64,000 nt of DNA from Pedobacter paludis (GCF_003173575.1 NZ_QGNY01000003.1:248001-312000); one strand, 5' to 3'; positions 9,358-18,994 are shown, numbered from the stretch's first letter. The notes: generated by a model not told the origin, from the sequence alone. Translations and numbers: made by a program.

Positions 9358-10449
9358 CTATTCGTTAGCAAATTTTGGATTCTCTGTTTTGAAATAAAAT
9401 ACTATTTCCCAGTCTCCAGCTTTGTAAATTGCGAAGTCGATTCCGAAATTGGCTACCGTACGGCCGCCACCAAAACCTAATCTTGAGTAACTTAACTCTA
9501 CTTTCGCTCTTGAACCACCAGTTGCATACGATGTTGGTATTTCTACCAATGGAATTGGATAGGCCACATCGTATTGAACATATTTATCTGTCATTTGCAT
9601 GTTGAAACCGTGGATCATTTTAGCCCAAACCGTTTCGTTAAACTTTTTAGGATCAATTGGTAACGAATCTTTTCCCAATACTACAATACGTAAAGTATGA
9701 CCGTTACCACCAGATGTTAGTGGACGGATGTACACAATTGCATCTTTCTTATCGTTATTGCTTACTAGGTTTAAGTTAGAAGTAGCACCAATAACGTTGT
9801 TCAAATAAGGGCGGATGTAATCTCTAAGTTTTTTATCTAAAGGAAACTTCGGATCAGGCGCTGGCAACCCAGTAAATGCATTAAAATCATTCGATGGTTC
9901 GTAAGGTCTTTCTCTGTACGGCCTAATCTGAAAATCTCTAATCAATCTTTCACCACCAGTATTTTTAACTTTTACATCAAAAAAACGAGTGTCTTGAGAT
10001 AAGTTTGTACTATCTGTTGGTCTGGGTTTTAATATTTGATTAGTAGCCGATGGCCATAAAATGAATTCTCCGGAAGAACGCATTTCAAAAATCTGGTGCG
10101 TTTCTATTTTTCTCTTCGCTTCAATTTCAGCAAGACTTTTTTCCAAACCCGTGTATGGCGCAGTCCAAACATATGTAGGAGCCGTAGTGAAAAGATCGGT
10201 TACCGGCTTTCCATCTCCAAATCTTGCGTTTACAATTTCAAACGTGATTGGATTAGTAGAGTTATCGCTATTAAAGCCACCAATAAGATTGGTTCTACCG
10301 ATTATTGGTTCTAATATTTTATTGCTAAAATTTACATTGTTGCTTAAATAATCTTTTTCGCTTGGCAAGTCGAAAATCTTTTTGCAACCGCTTAAAGCTA
10401 AAGCAGCAAGTAAAACGACAACGAAATATTTATTTATGATAGGTTTCAT
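9358..10449 (-). CDS. DUF5007-like lipoprotein
   Basis: The ATG at 10449 (MKPIINKYFVVVLLAAL) gives 363 residues with Cys22 in LALSGCKK. An in-frame ATG at 10485 would add 12 basic residues before the signal and abuts the upstream stop, so it was not preferred. The body is beta-rich, with a central APTYVWTAPYTGLEKSLAEI segment and a C-terminal strand-rich region ending in DWEIVFYFKTEN. It resembles the DUF5007 family that travels with SusCD and fasciclin genes; that name is from memory and no function is known for it. It sits between the fasciclin-discoidin gene and the second SusC. Confidence 0.65.
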   Translation of the reverse strand: MKPIINKYFVVVLLAALALSGCKKIFDLPSEKDYLSNNVNFSNKILEPIIGRTNLIGGFNSDNSTNPITFEIVNARFGDGKPVTDLFTTAPTYVWTAPYTGLEKSLAEIEAKRKIETHQIFEMRSSGEFILWPSATNQILKPRPTDSTNLSQDTRFFDVKVKNTGGERLIRDFQIRPYRERPYEPSNDFNAFTGLPAPDPKFPLDKKLRDYIRPYLNNVIGATSNLNLVSNNDKKDAIVYIRPLTSGGNGHTLRIVVLGKDSLPIDPKKFNETVWAKMIHGFNMQMTDKYVQYDVAYPIPLVEIPTSYATGGSRAKVELSYSRLGFGGGRTVANFGIDFAIYKAGDWEIVFYFKTENPKFANE

Positions 10450-10485
10450 CCGAGTATTTGTTTTAATGTTTCTAAATCGTATCAT

Positions 10486-11595
10486 TTATTTCGTTTTGTT
10501 TATTGTAAACTCTGCCAATTGGAAAGTACCACTGTTTCTCAATTCTGTAATATCTATGCGATAAAATTTATAGGCTACAGTGTTTGTACATCTAAATACT
10601 TTTTGTTGATATCTTTCCTCAAAGAAGAAGTTAGATCTTCTATCCAATTCTACCCAATTTGTACCGTCCATCGAGCCTTCGTAAGTCCAGGCTTTTGGAT
10701 CTCTTTCGTTCGCATCATTTGCTGATGTTAGTGTATAAACTGATGAAACAGCAGGCGTTTTAAGTTCAAATCTCATCCATAACTCACCTTGTAAATCGGC
10801 AAGGAATTTAGTGTGATCATCTCCATCGATTACTTTTCTAGAATTTTCTCCACTGGTTAAACCTCCGCCATTTTCGCGGTTAGATGAAAATATACCGCCA
10901 ATTTCTAAATACAAGTTTGGTGGTGGTGGAACAAAAGTTAATCGGGTAACAAATTCATTAAATCCAAAAACGTGATCTGCACTGATTACATGAACTACAC
11001 CATTCTTGGTTTTAATGTTGTTTGAAGAGGTTGTGCTCGTTGCCCAGTTACGAACAAACTTGCTTTTTTTAGTATTATCAAAATTGATAATCTCCGGACC
11101 TGCAGCTACCTGACCAGATGCCGAACTTTTGGTAATGCTGGCATGCATTGGGTATCCAATGTGTACACTGGTTAGGTTTAAACCGTCTTGAAGTTTTAAA
11201 GAATCAGTAGTTTTCTTTCCTCTAATAATGTAGTAAGAAGTCATGGTATCTAACTGAACAGCATCAATATTGGCTAAGAAAAGTGGATCCTTATCAGATT
11301 GCTTTCTTAAGGTATTTAAATTTCTTAGAGCCAGCTGAAAGCTTGGATTGGTAACCGCAAACAAAGTAACATTGCTATCGGTTAACGTTTTTTTCAAACC
11401 CATTCTATCAATAGCTACAATCAGCGAATCGAAAACACCAGGTTTGCTTTTCAGATACTCGTAAGTATTGCCAGCAAATGTTACATTTTCTTCTGGGGCT
11501 TCGTAAAAACCTCCATTTTTTTTACAGGCTGAGTTTATTAAAGTGAGCACCACTAAAAATGTTAATGCGCTCATGTATTTTATTGAATTTTTCAT
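10486..11595 (-). CDS. Fasciclin plus discoidin (F5/8 type C) lipoprotein
   Basis: A 369-residue lipoprotein with Cys24 (LINSACKK). Residues ~40-215 form a FAS1-type domain (VTFAGNTYEYLKSKPGVFDS, NVTLFAVTNPSF, KNGVVHVISADHVF). Residues ~225-369 look like an F5/8 type C jelly roll: ENSRKVIDGDDHTKF, WMRFELKTPAVSSVYTLTSA, DPKAWTYEGSMDGTNW and the closing YKFYRIDITELRNSGTFQLAEF. The pairing suggests a surface protein that binds a glycan through the discoidin domain. It follows the first SusD by 12 bp and mirrors the position of the shorter fasciclin gene at 3907-4635. Confidence 0.8.
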   Translation of the reverse strand: MKNSIKYMSALTFLVVLTLINSACKKNGGFYEAPEENVTFAGNTYEYLKSKPGVFDSLIVAIDRMGLKKTLTDSNVTLFAVTNPSFQLALRNLNTLRKQSDKDPLFLANIDAVQLDTMTSYYIIRGKKTTDSLKLQDGLNLTSVHIGYPMHASITKSSASGQVAAGPEIINFDNTKKSKFVRNWATSTTSSNNIKTKNGVVHVISADHVFGFNEFVTRLTFVPPPPNLYLEIGGIFSSNRENGGGLTSGENSRKVIDGDDHTKFLADLQGELWMRFELKTPAVSSVYTLTSANDANERDPKAWTYEGSMDGTNWVELDRRSNFFFEERYQQKVFRCTNTVAYKFYRIDITELRNSGTFQLAEFTINKTK

Positions 11596-11607
11596 ATCCT
11601 TTTATCG

Positions 11608-13113
11608 TTAGCGCCAGTAAGCATTTTGAGTTAATAAACTGTTCTGAGAAATTAGTTTTCTCGATACCGGCCAATAAATACCACCTGAATTAATAAGGTT
11701 CATGAATTTGGCGTCGTTTTGCTTGATCTTGTTGTAGCGGATTAAATCATACCATCTTGATCCTTCGCCCAACAATTCGCGGTGGCGCTCTTCAAAGATG
11801 GTTTTGATCATGTCGGTAGTATCGATAGACCAACCATCGTCATATCTTCTACTAACTACAGAGATCAGTTCATTTAAGGCACCATTTTGATCGCCCAATA
11901 CTGACAATGCCTCAGCACGTAACAATACAATATCTTCTAATCGAGTAAAGATCAACGCACTGGTGAAATATCTGAAGTTTGGATCGGTACCACCACCTTG
12001 AATCACTTTTATTTTACTGAAAATTGGATATTTACCGTTTAGGTTCGAGAAATATCTTCCATCATATCTGGCTTGACCTAAGGTATCTACTGCAAATCTT
12101 TGATCTTTTGCAACATTAAAATACTTTAAGATCGAATCTTTTGGCAAATAAATATCCGGCACTGATTTGGTTGTAACTGGTTCAGCTAAAGTTAGTTCTT
12201 CAATGTGACCAGTTGAAGAACCATCTACGTGACCATAATCCGAATTGAAGCCAAACATTTGTCTGGTATTTTTATTGTAGAAAAAGCCGTTTGAATTTGA
12301 CAGATCGGTACTTGAAGTAAAGCCTCCACCACTTTTGCTATAATTATCTTCTACAAACTTTGCATATTTAGATACGTTTGTGTAATCACCATTCCAGGCA
12401 GCTAAGTGGGCTAAGATGGCATAAGCCGTATTCTTAGTAGCTAAAGCACCACCCCATCTGGTCGAGTTTTCGTTGTAGTAATCACTAGGTTGCTGTACAT
12501 CGCCAGCACTATAAATAAAAGGAAGATCTGCCGCGGCCTTTAACATTTCTTGTTCAGCCCATGCTAAAATTCTAGCCTGACTTTCACGAGGTTTATTTGT
12601 AAAGTTACCTTCATCTGATGATGTAATAAATGGAACATCTCCCCAAATTCTAACCATGTAGAAATACGCAAAGGCTCTTAAAAATCTTGCCTGAGCTATA
12701 TCAACAGTCATGTTATTGGCCGTGTAACGCTTATCGGTATCTTTTACATGCTGAATGTTTTCTAAAAAAACATTTGCTCCGTTTACAATCGCATAAAACC
12801 TCGTCCAATCCGATAATGATTCCAGTACAGGGTAAGAAGCATTTAAATTGTTTCCAATAACAGCTTTTAAATCTTGGCGTTTTGGACTTAAAAATTCTGC
12901 AGTCCTCACATCTCCATAAATCCAGTGGCCGTTATTATCTGATAAAGCTGCACGGGTTAAAGCATAAACACCCAAAATTCCAGATCGAGCATCCTCCACC
13001 GTATTCCAAGCATTTTTTTCACCCACTACCCTGGTAGAATCTGTTTCCAAAGCTTTATTACAGCTAGAAAAGGCTACCAAAGAAATCAGAAGTATGTATA
13101 ATATATTTTTCAT
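11608..13113 (-). CDS. SusD/RagB family outer-membrane lipoprotein (first copy)
   Basis: The ATG at 13113 gives 501 residues beginning MKNILYILLISLVAFSSC with Cys18. The frame is open further upstream into the SusC gene; an ATG at 13146 preceded by GGAG is a possible alternative but puts a 12-residue tail before the signal. Typical SusD features follow: a helical N-terminal region with DWTRFYAIVNGANVFLENI, AQARFLRAFAYFYMVRIWGD, and a C-terminal FEERHRELLGEGSRWYDLIR block. It partners the SusC at 13148-16144, whose stop codon lies 34 bp upstream of this start. Confidence 0.92.
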   Translation of the reverse strand: MKNILYILLISLVAFSSCNKALETDSTRVVGEKNAWNTVEDARSGILGVYALTRAALSDNNGHWIYGDVRTAEFLSPKRQDLKAVIGNNLNASYPVLESLSDWTRFYAIVNGANVFLENIQHVKDTDKRYTANNMTVDIAQARFLRAFAYFYMVRIWGDVPFITSSDEGNFTNKPRESQARILAWAEQEMLKAAADLPFIYSAGDVQQPSDYYNENSTRWGGALATKNTAYAILAHLAAWNGDYTNVSKYAKFVEDNYSKSGGGFTSSTDLSNSNGFFYNKNTRQMFGFNSDYGHVDGSSTGHIEELTLAEPVTTKSVPDIYLPKDSILKYFNVAKDQRFAVDTLGQARYDGRYFSNLNGKYPIFSKIKVIQGGGTDPNFRYFTSALIFTRLEDIVLLRAEALSVLGDQNGALNELISVVSRRYDDGWSIDTTDMIKTIFEERHRELLGEGSRWYDLIRYNKIKQNDAKFMNLINSGGIYWPVSRKLISQNSLLTQNAYWR

Positions 13114-13147
13114 CTTGCTTGATGTATTGTTAGTTCTTATTTTCATC

Positions 13148-16144
13148 TTATAGCTCCATTTTAACACCAACAGTATAAGTTCTTGGAATCGGCTGACCAT
13201 AACCTGTATCAATTCCATCATAGCTTACCAATTCAGGATCTTGACCAGTATAAGGTGTGATGGTGAAAATATTGCTCACCGAACCGTATACAAAGAATTT
13301 GCTGATTTTGATATTTTTCTTCTTAAGCAAGTTGCCCAGTTCGTAACCTAAAGACACTTGTCTTAATTTTAAGAAAGAAGCATTTTCCAAGAATAGATCT
13401 TGATCTGCACGATATGGGATTACTGTACTCCAAGGATTGTACAATGGATATTTAGTATAGTCTCCACGTTTTTCCCAGAAAGTAATTTCTTTTACCGAAG
13501 TGATGTCCGTATTACCTTCGCGGTTTACAAAATCGAAACGGTTAGCCATTTCCTGGTTAATTAGCTTTCTACCCAAATTAAAATAAAGGCTTGTACCAAG
13601 GCTCCAGTTACCATATTTAAAATTGTTGTCGAAACCGCCAGCTACAGTTGGTAAAGAATGTCCTTTTAACACTTTATCATTATCATCAATTGTGTTATCG
13701 CCATTTTGATCTTGCCAACGAGGATCACCAGCTTTCAAAGGAATACCTTTGTATTTTAATTTTTGTCCATTTACTACTGGCACTTCAGCATCTGATGCGT
13801 AAATTCCATTGTTAACCAATAACCAATACTGATCTACAGGCTGACCTACTTTTAAGAATCGGTTACCTACAACCAGTTGATCCAAGCCTCTAGGCAATGC
13901 TTTTAATTCGTTTGAGTTATGGTTAAAGTTCAAAGCAGAGTTCCATGAGAATTTACTTTTCGCAATTACTTGACCGCTAATGGTTAAATCGATACCCATG
14001 TTGTTAACAGACATTCCACTTTCGATAGATTGCTTATAGCCATATTCTGCAAAAGCCGGAATTCCAATCAACTGATTTTTTTCAGTTTTGCTGTATAAAT
14101 CAACCGAAACATGCAGACGGTTTTTTAACATAGATGCATCCGCACCAATATTAATCTGATCAGAATAAGACCAAGGCACACCGTAACCAACCCAACCAAA
14201 CTGATATGTACGCGTTAGTACACCAAATGCATTATAACCTGGAACAGTTAAGTTACCTGTATATCCTACTGAGGCTGTGTATTGTGGCCCTTGTGCATAA
14301 TTATCATAGCTAAATGGGCGTCCCATTCTACCAACACTTGCACGTAATACTAAATCATCAACCAATCTGCTATCTTTCAAGAATTCATTTTTTACATTCC
14401 AAGCTGCAGAAAGAGTTGGCGAGTAAAACCAGCGGCTTGTTGGTTGTGCGTTTGAAGAACCATCCAAGCGTAATATGGCCGATACAAAATATTTATCACT
14501 GAATGAGTAATCAGCTTTTCCATAGAAAGACAATAAGTTGTCTTCTGTTTTATCTACGAAACGATAACTCAATTCTCTTGGGAAAGCCAATGGTGTTAAA
14601 TAGTTTGGAAGATTAGGATCTGATTGAAGTAAATTAATTTTAATATAATCGTTTACACCTTTGTAAGCATAAGCGTTGTTATATTTATAGATATCCCATT
14701 GCATCGATTGACCTACCTCAAAGTGGAAATCGTGAATTTTATTCAGGTTTAAGTCGTAAGTAACTTTATTATCCATCATTAATCTTTGGCTGAAACCATA
14801 GTAGTTAGATGCATAACTGTTCCCCTGCAACAATGTTCTAGCATAGAAAATATCTCTATAGCCTTCACTGTAATCTGCATTGAAAGATGATACCACTTTA
14901 AATTTGCCAAATGTTCCTTCTAGTTTTGCATATCCTTGAATGGTATTGGTTTTGTTATCATCAAAACCTTTTTGATATTCTTGAAGATAAGAAGCATAGT
15001 AATCTTTATTTGGAGGAAGTGGCGCACTTAAATCAGGGAAATAATTTATTTGCGCAAAACGATCGCGAAGTGATTTATTTCTATCGCGGTTTAATCGGTT
15101 CGCATTAATCATAGTAGAGAACAACAACCACTTGGTTGGCCTCATGTTAATGTTAAATGTTGCGCTATAACGATCAAGACCAGTTTGATCTGCAACGCCT
15201 TCGCTTTTTGTATTGCCTAATGCAAATCTGAAGTTAGCTCTATCCGTACCACCCGCTAGCGAGAAATTAACGCCATAGATTAAAGCGTTTTTATAGTATA
15301 AATCGGTCCAGTCAGATTTACCACTGTATACATTATTTAATGAATCACTTAAATATACAGGATACTCCTCATCATCAGAATATCTACCGTTAGTAGTATA
15401 AAGATCATAAAACCGTTGTCTAAACTCGTTTTCGTACTTACCGTTAATGGTGTTTACAAAAGGTTTCTGAACCATCCCTATGTAAGAGTTGAAAGATATA
15501 GAGCGATATTTCCCAGCAGCGGTTTTAGATGTTAAAACTATAACACCGTTAACACCTCTTGGGCCATATATAGAAGTAGAAGCTAAATCTTTAAGCACTT
15601 CTATTGAAGCTATATTATTCAAATCAATGCCTGCCAACAAGTTAGTTGCAGGGCCGATTCTGTTAAAATCGAATTGTTGCGTATCAAAAGCAAAAGGATG
15701 CTCACGTACTAAAGGAATTCCATCAAGCACAACTAAAGGCTGCGCATCATATAAATCCTTTTTCGATAATAATGGCATAGGAGCGCCTCTAATAAACATG
15801 TTCTGAATAGATCCAGGCTCTCCTGAAGGCTCTTGAACATATAGGCCGGCATAATTTCCTTTTAAATTTTGTTGCAATGAAATTGCAGGAAAGAGAGATA
15901 AGTCTTTCGTTTCCTTTTTAACTCCGCCAGCAAGCTTGTTGTAAAGAGTTTTAGATTTGATTTGCGCTAAACTATCTATCCTCAATGAATCCTGCTCCGG
16001 CAATTTTTTGTTTTTTGTCGTGTCTTGGAAAAGAGAGTAATTAAATGTTCGGCCTGTGTTAGGCTTATTACCTATTGCGTAGCTCGATAAAACGTTTAAC
16101 GTTAGCGCAGCAAAAAGTACAAGGCACACCCCTAAGTATCGCAT
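13148..16144 (-). CDS. SusC/RagA family TonB-linked outer-membrane transporter (first copy), no N-terminal extension domain
   Basis: A 998-residue SusC-like transporter and the first gene of the operon. A signal peptide (MRYLGVCLVLFAALTL) is followed by ~50 polar residues and then directly by the plug (SLQQNLKGNYAGLYVQEPSG, LVVLDGIPLV, TSIYGPRGVNGVIVLTSK) and a long barrel ending GVKMEL. The carboxypeptidase-regulatory-like domain and the clear TonB-box seen in the second SusC (6190-9336) are absent. Either energy coupling uses another segment of the short polar stretch or this copy works differently. It pairs with the SusD starting at 13113. Confidence 0.9.
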   Translation of the reverse strand: MRYLGVCLVLFAALTLNVLSSYAIGNKPNTGRTFNYSLFQDTTKNKKLPEQDSLRIDSLAQIKSKTLYNKLAGGVKKETKDLSLFPAISLQQNLKGNYAGLYVQEPSGEPGSIQNMFIRGAPMPLLSKKDLYDAQPLVVLDGIPLVREHPFAFDTQQFDFNRIGPATNLLAGIDLNNIASIEVLKDLASTSIYGPRGVNGVIVLTSKTAAGKYRSISFNSYIGMVQKPFVNTINGKYENEFRQRFYDLYTTNGRYSDDEEYPVYLSDSLNNVYSGKSDWTDLYYKNALIYGVNFSLAGGTDRANFRFALGNTKSEGVADQTGLDRYSATFNINMRPTKWLLFSTMINANRLNRDRNKSLRDRFAQINYFPDLSAPLPPNKDYYASYLQEYQKGFDDNKTNTIQGYAKLEGTFGKFKVVSSFNADYSEGYRDIFYARTLLQGNSYASNYYGFSQRLMMDNKVTYDLNLNKIHDFHFEVGQSMQWDIYKYNNAYAYKGVNDYIKINLLQSDPNLPNYLTPLAFPRELSYRFVDKTEDNLLSFYGKADYSFSDKYFVSAILRLDGSSNAQPTSRWFYSPTLSAAWNVKNEFLKDSRLVDDLVLRASVGRMGRPFSYDNYAQGPQYTASVGYTGNLTVPGYNAFGVLTRTYQFGWVGYGVPWSYSDQINIGADASMLKNRLHVSVDLYSKTEKNQLIGIPAFAEYGYKQSIESGMSVNNMGIDLTISGQVIAKSKFSWNSALNFNHNSNELKALPRGLDQLVVGNRFLKVGQPVDQYWLLVNNGIYASDAEVPVVNGQKLKYKGIPLKAGDPRWQDQNGDNTIDDNDKVLKGHSLPTVAGGFDNNFKYGNWSLGTSLYFNLGRKLINQEMANRFDFVNREGNTDITSVKEITFWEKRGDYTKYPLYNPWSTVIPYRADQDLFLENASFLKLRQVSLGYELGNLLKKKNIKISKFFVYGSVSNIFTITPYTGQDPELVSYDGIDTGYGQPIPRTYTVGVKMEL

Positions 16145-16765
16145 AGTTAATGGATCTTTAAATGGTAAAAAAATGATTTAAGAAAAATTTATTTTTTTGG
16201 AAACAGCAAAGTATCTGGTAGACTAAAAAGAATGGTACTTCGGCAATAGTAGTTATAGATTCTCATAAATTTGTATTTGGTTAAATCAAATATATATATA
16301 CTAAATCGTTTTAACAATAAAAAGTCATTTTTGTTAAAAAAATATTATATCTGTGTATATTTTATTAAAATGATATAAAAATTAATTTTTAATTATAAAC
16401 TTTATATTTATTTGCTGACATTGATGAAATTAGCTGGCAGTAAAAATCTTAATTTTTATGTATTTTTTCTGTTTGAACATAATAAAATCAACACTTTGTT
16501 GTTAAGCAAAGCAATAGTTAGTAAAACGTTTAACCTAATTAGGAATATTATTAAGGTTTTTGTTTACGATTCAAAACATTGTCGAAGTAAATTGATGAAA
16601 CTTAAAATCATTGCTACGAAAAACACTTTCTCGAGCCAAATTAACTGCTCAAAAAAAAGCCTATTTCAAAAATCATCCTTGCAACTAATAATTAGTGCAT
16701 CTAGATTTAGCCACATGAAGGTATATTTTGAATAATGAGAAATAAGGTTGTGTCAAAGTATATAA
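16145..16765. other. Gene-poor intergenic region
   Basis: About 620 bp of very AT-rich DNA between the SusCD operon start and the end of the SulP gene. Besides the candidate promoter at 16287-16317 I see no gene. A 107-codon frame on the plus strand (16412-16735) has low-complexity composition, no recognisable domain and is treated as chance. Confidence 0.6.
16287..16317 (-). promoter_or_regulatory. Candidate promoter of the SusCD operon
   Basis: Read on the minus strand, 16294-16287 is TATATTTG, a full match to the Bacteroidota -7 element TAnnTTTG. A TTG at 16317-16315 lies 20 bp upstream, as expected for the -33 element. Transcription would begin near 16280 and leave a leader of ~135 nt before the first SusC. 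The surroundings are very AT-rich, so a chance match is possible. Confidence 0.4.
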
Positions 16766-18301
16766 TTATTTCTCTGGAGAAATGCGATAAGATGGATCTT
16801 CGATAATATTTACATCAATAACATCATCTGCATTTTTTAATAATCGCCTACAGTCTTCACTTAAATGCATAAGATGTAATTTCTTATCCAATGATCGATA
16901 ACGCTCAGTAAGTTTATTTAAAGCATCAATTCCAGACATATCGAAAACCCGACTTTCTTTAAAATCGACAATTACATATTGTGGGTCTGTTGATACATCA
17001 AACTTTTCATTAAATGCCGTAACAGAACCAAAGAATAATGGACCAAAAATATCGTAGTGTTTTACTCCTTTAGCATCAATATATTTCTCTGCTCTAATTC
17101 TTTTTGCACTTTCCCATGCAAAAACCAATGCTGAGATTATAACCCCAATAAGTACCGCAAGCGCCAAGTTGTGGAGCCAAATGGTAATTACGGCAACTAA
17201 AATTCCAACAAAAATATCCTGTCGGGGCATTTTATTAATCACCTTAAAGCTCATCCATTCAAATGTTCCGATGGCTACCATCATCATTACGCCAACCAAG
17301 GCCGCCATTGGCACCCTCTCAATTACTGGCGCTCCAATTAAAATGATTAAGAGAATGGTTAATGCGGCAATCATACCAGATAATCTTGCTCTTGCGCCTG
17401 CAGATAAATTAACCAATGTTTGAGCAATCATTGGGCAACCGCCCATTCCAAAAAAGAAACCATTTAAAATATTCGCAGTTCCCTGGGCTATACTTTCTCT
17501 ATTTGCATTACCTTTTGTTTCTGTAATTTCATCAACCAAGTTTAGTGTAAGTAATCCTTCCGTTAATCCTACGCCCGCCATTATTAATCCGTAAGGAAAA
17601 ATAATTTTAAGCATTTCCAAATTGAATGGTACATCGGGAATGTGAAACGGCGGAAAACCACCACTAACTGATGCAATATCCTTAACAAGTTTGGTATGAA
17701 TTCCTAAACCAAAAACCAATCCGAAAACAACAATTATTGCAACAAGTGATGCAGGAATTGCTTTAGTTATTTTTGGCAATAATATTACAATGGCTATGGT
17801 TAGTGCAACCAATCCAAGCATAATCCATAAAGGCGTACCACTAATCCATTCTGTTTTCCCGTTAATTACAGTTTTAAACTGTTCTAACTGCGACATAAAA
17901 ATAATTACAGCCAAACCGTTTACGAAACCGAACATTACGGGTTGCGGTACCAATCGGATAAATTTTCCAAGCTTAAACAAACCAACTATGATCTGTATGA
18001 TTCCTGCTAGAGCTACTGTTGCAAACACATATTCGATGCCATGCGATTTCATTAAGGCAATAATCACAATTACCGTAGCACCGGCCCCGCCAGAAATTAA
18101 ACCCGGTCTGCCGCCAAGAACAGCCGTAACCAGGCCCATAATGAAAGCGGCATATAAGCCAACAAGGGGTGGAAACCCACCCAGAATGGCAAAAGATAAT
18201 GATTCAGGAATCATCGTCATGGCTACGGTTAAGCCAGCAAGAATTTCGGTTTTATAATTTATTTTTTGGGAGAAATCGAAAAGTTGCAAATATGGCTTCA
18301 T
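16766..18301 (-). CDS. SulP family anion transporter with STAS domain
   Basis: A 511-residue integral membrane protein of the SulP/SLC26 family. The start MKPYLQLFDFSQKINYKTEI is followed by the family hallmark AGLTVAMTMIPESLSFAILGG, about 10-12 hydrophobic segments, and a C-terminal STAS domain from ~400 (VIVDFKESRVFDMSGIDALN). Members exchange sulfate, bicarbonate or other anions across the inner membrane. Nothing beside the gene (no carbonic anhydrase, no sulfate assimilation genes) indicates the substrate. It is slightly shorter than many SulP proteins but complete. Confidence 0.88.
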   Translation of the reverse strand: MKPYLQLFDFSQKINYKTEILAGLTVAMTMIPESLSFAILGGFPPLVGLYAAFIMGLVTAVLGGRPGLISGGAGATVIVIIALMKSHGIEYVFATVALAGIIQIIVGLFKLGKFIRLVPQPVMFGFVNGLAVIIFMSQLEQFKTVINGKTEWISGTPLWIMLGLVALTIAIVILLPKITKAIPASLVAIIVVFGLVFGLGIHTKLVKDIASVSGGFPPFHIPDVPFNLEMLKIIFPYGLIMAGVGLTEGLLTLNLVDEITETKGNANRESIAQGTANILNGFFFGMGGCPMIAQTLVNLSAGARARLSGMIAALTILLIILIGAPVIERVPMAALVGVMMMVAIGTFEWMSFKVINKMPRQDIFVGILVAVITIWLHNLALAVLIGVIISALVFAWESAKRIRAEKYIDAKGVKHYDIFGPLFFGSVTAFNEKFDVSTDPQYVIVDFKESRVFDMSGIDALNKLTERYRSLDKKLHLMHLSEDCRRLLKNADDVIDVNIIEDPSYRISPEK

Positions 18302-18370
18302 TAAGGTTGATGGGATTTTTAAGGAATTGCAAATATCAAACTTTGAACCGAGAATATGACAACTATAAAT

Positions 18371-18775
18371 TTAGATTGCAGTTGATTTTGGAATTTCGCT
18401 TTGAAAAGTATAACAGTTTTTATCATCCGCCTCATTAAGGGAAAGCGGATGAATACGGTGCTGAAAATTATTGCCCCATATTTCTAATGATTTAAAAACA
18501 TCTTTAAGTTTATAACCCGATTCGGTAAAGGAGTACTCCACTTTAGGCGGTACCACAGGATAAACCTTACGCTCTACAATTTGATCTTCTTCAAGCTCAC
18601 GAAGTTGCTGGGTAAGCATTTTTTCTGCAATTCCCGGAATACTCTTATGCAGTTCGCCATATCTTTTTGGGCCAGACAACAAGCGGTTTAAGATAGTTAA
18701 TTTCCATTTTCCACCGATCACGTTTAAAGCGGCTTCCATTGAGCATGTATAGTATTCTTGTCTTTTCTTTGTCAT
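18371..18775 (-). CDS. HxlR family transcriptional regulator
   Basis: A winged-helix regulator of 134 residues from the ATG at 18775 (MTKKRQEYYTCSMEAALNVI); an ATG at 18790 would add five residues. The family signature is clear: a conserved N-terminal Cys (YTCSMEAAL), GGKWKLTILNRLL, GPKRYGELHKSIPGIAEKML, and the wing region VERKVYPVVPPKVEYSFTE. HxlR regulators of this kind (YodB, HypR, QorR-type) often sense electrophiles through that Cys and control a neighbouring oxidoreductase. Here an SDR is divergent across 219 bp, with repeated sites between them. Sensing of a reactive species is inferred from the family. Confidence 0.88.
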   Translation of the reverse strand: MTKKRQEYYTCSMEAALNVIGGKWKLTILNRLLSGPKRYGELHKSIPGIAEKMLTQQLRELEEDQIVERKVYPVVPPKVEYSFTESGYKLKDVFKSLEIWGNNFQHRIHPLSLNEADDKNCYTFQSEIPKSTAI

Positions 18776-18823
18776 ATAAAAAATTGGCATATGTTCTCAA
18801 ACAATTCCGCCCCATTTCCTACC

Positions 18824-18857
18824 AAAAAGTTTGTACCGCACTAAAAAGTACATACTT
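18824..18857. promoter_or_regulatory. Candidate HxlR operator between regulator and SDR
   Basis: AAAAAGT occurs at 18824-18830 and again at 18843-18849, 19 bp apart, i.e. about two helical turns. The second copy is part of a perfect inverted repeat AAGTA-CA-TACTT (18846-18857). Repeats of this size in the spacer between a divergent HxlR gene and its presumed target fit an operator, but no binding evidence exists. Confidence 0.4.
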
Positions 18858-18994
18858 GATTGGGAATTAGATTAGCTGTCTCTTTGATCTATCAAAACAT
18901 AAAGATAATGAATTGATCACGAGTTTGCCTGAATAAAATGGGCTCGATAAATTTTGGATCATTTAAAAAAGGCATAAAATTAAATATTAAAAAC

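Noticed and set aside
1..16144. Recent duplication of a SusCD block
   Set aside because: The two SusC and two SusD proteins are clearly divergent in sequence and domain content, so they are old paralogues.
16412..16735. 107-codon frame in the AT-rich gap before the SusCD operon
   Set aside because: Low-complexity Lys/Phe/Ile/Asn-rich product typical of chance frames in AT-rich DNA.
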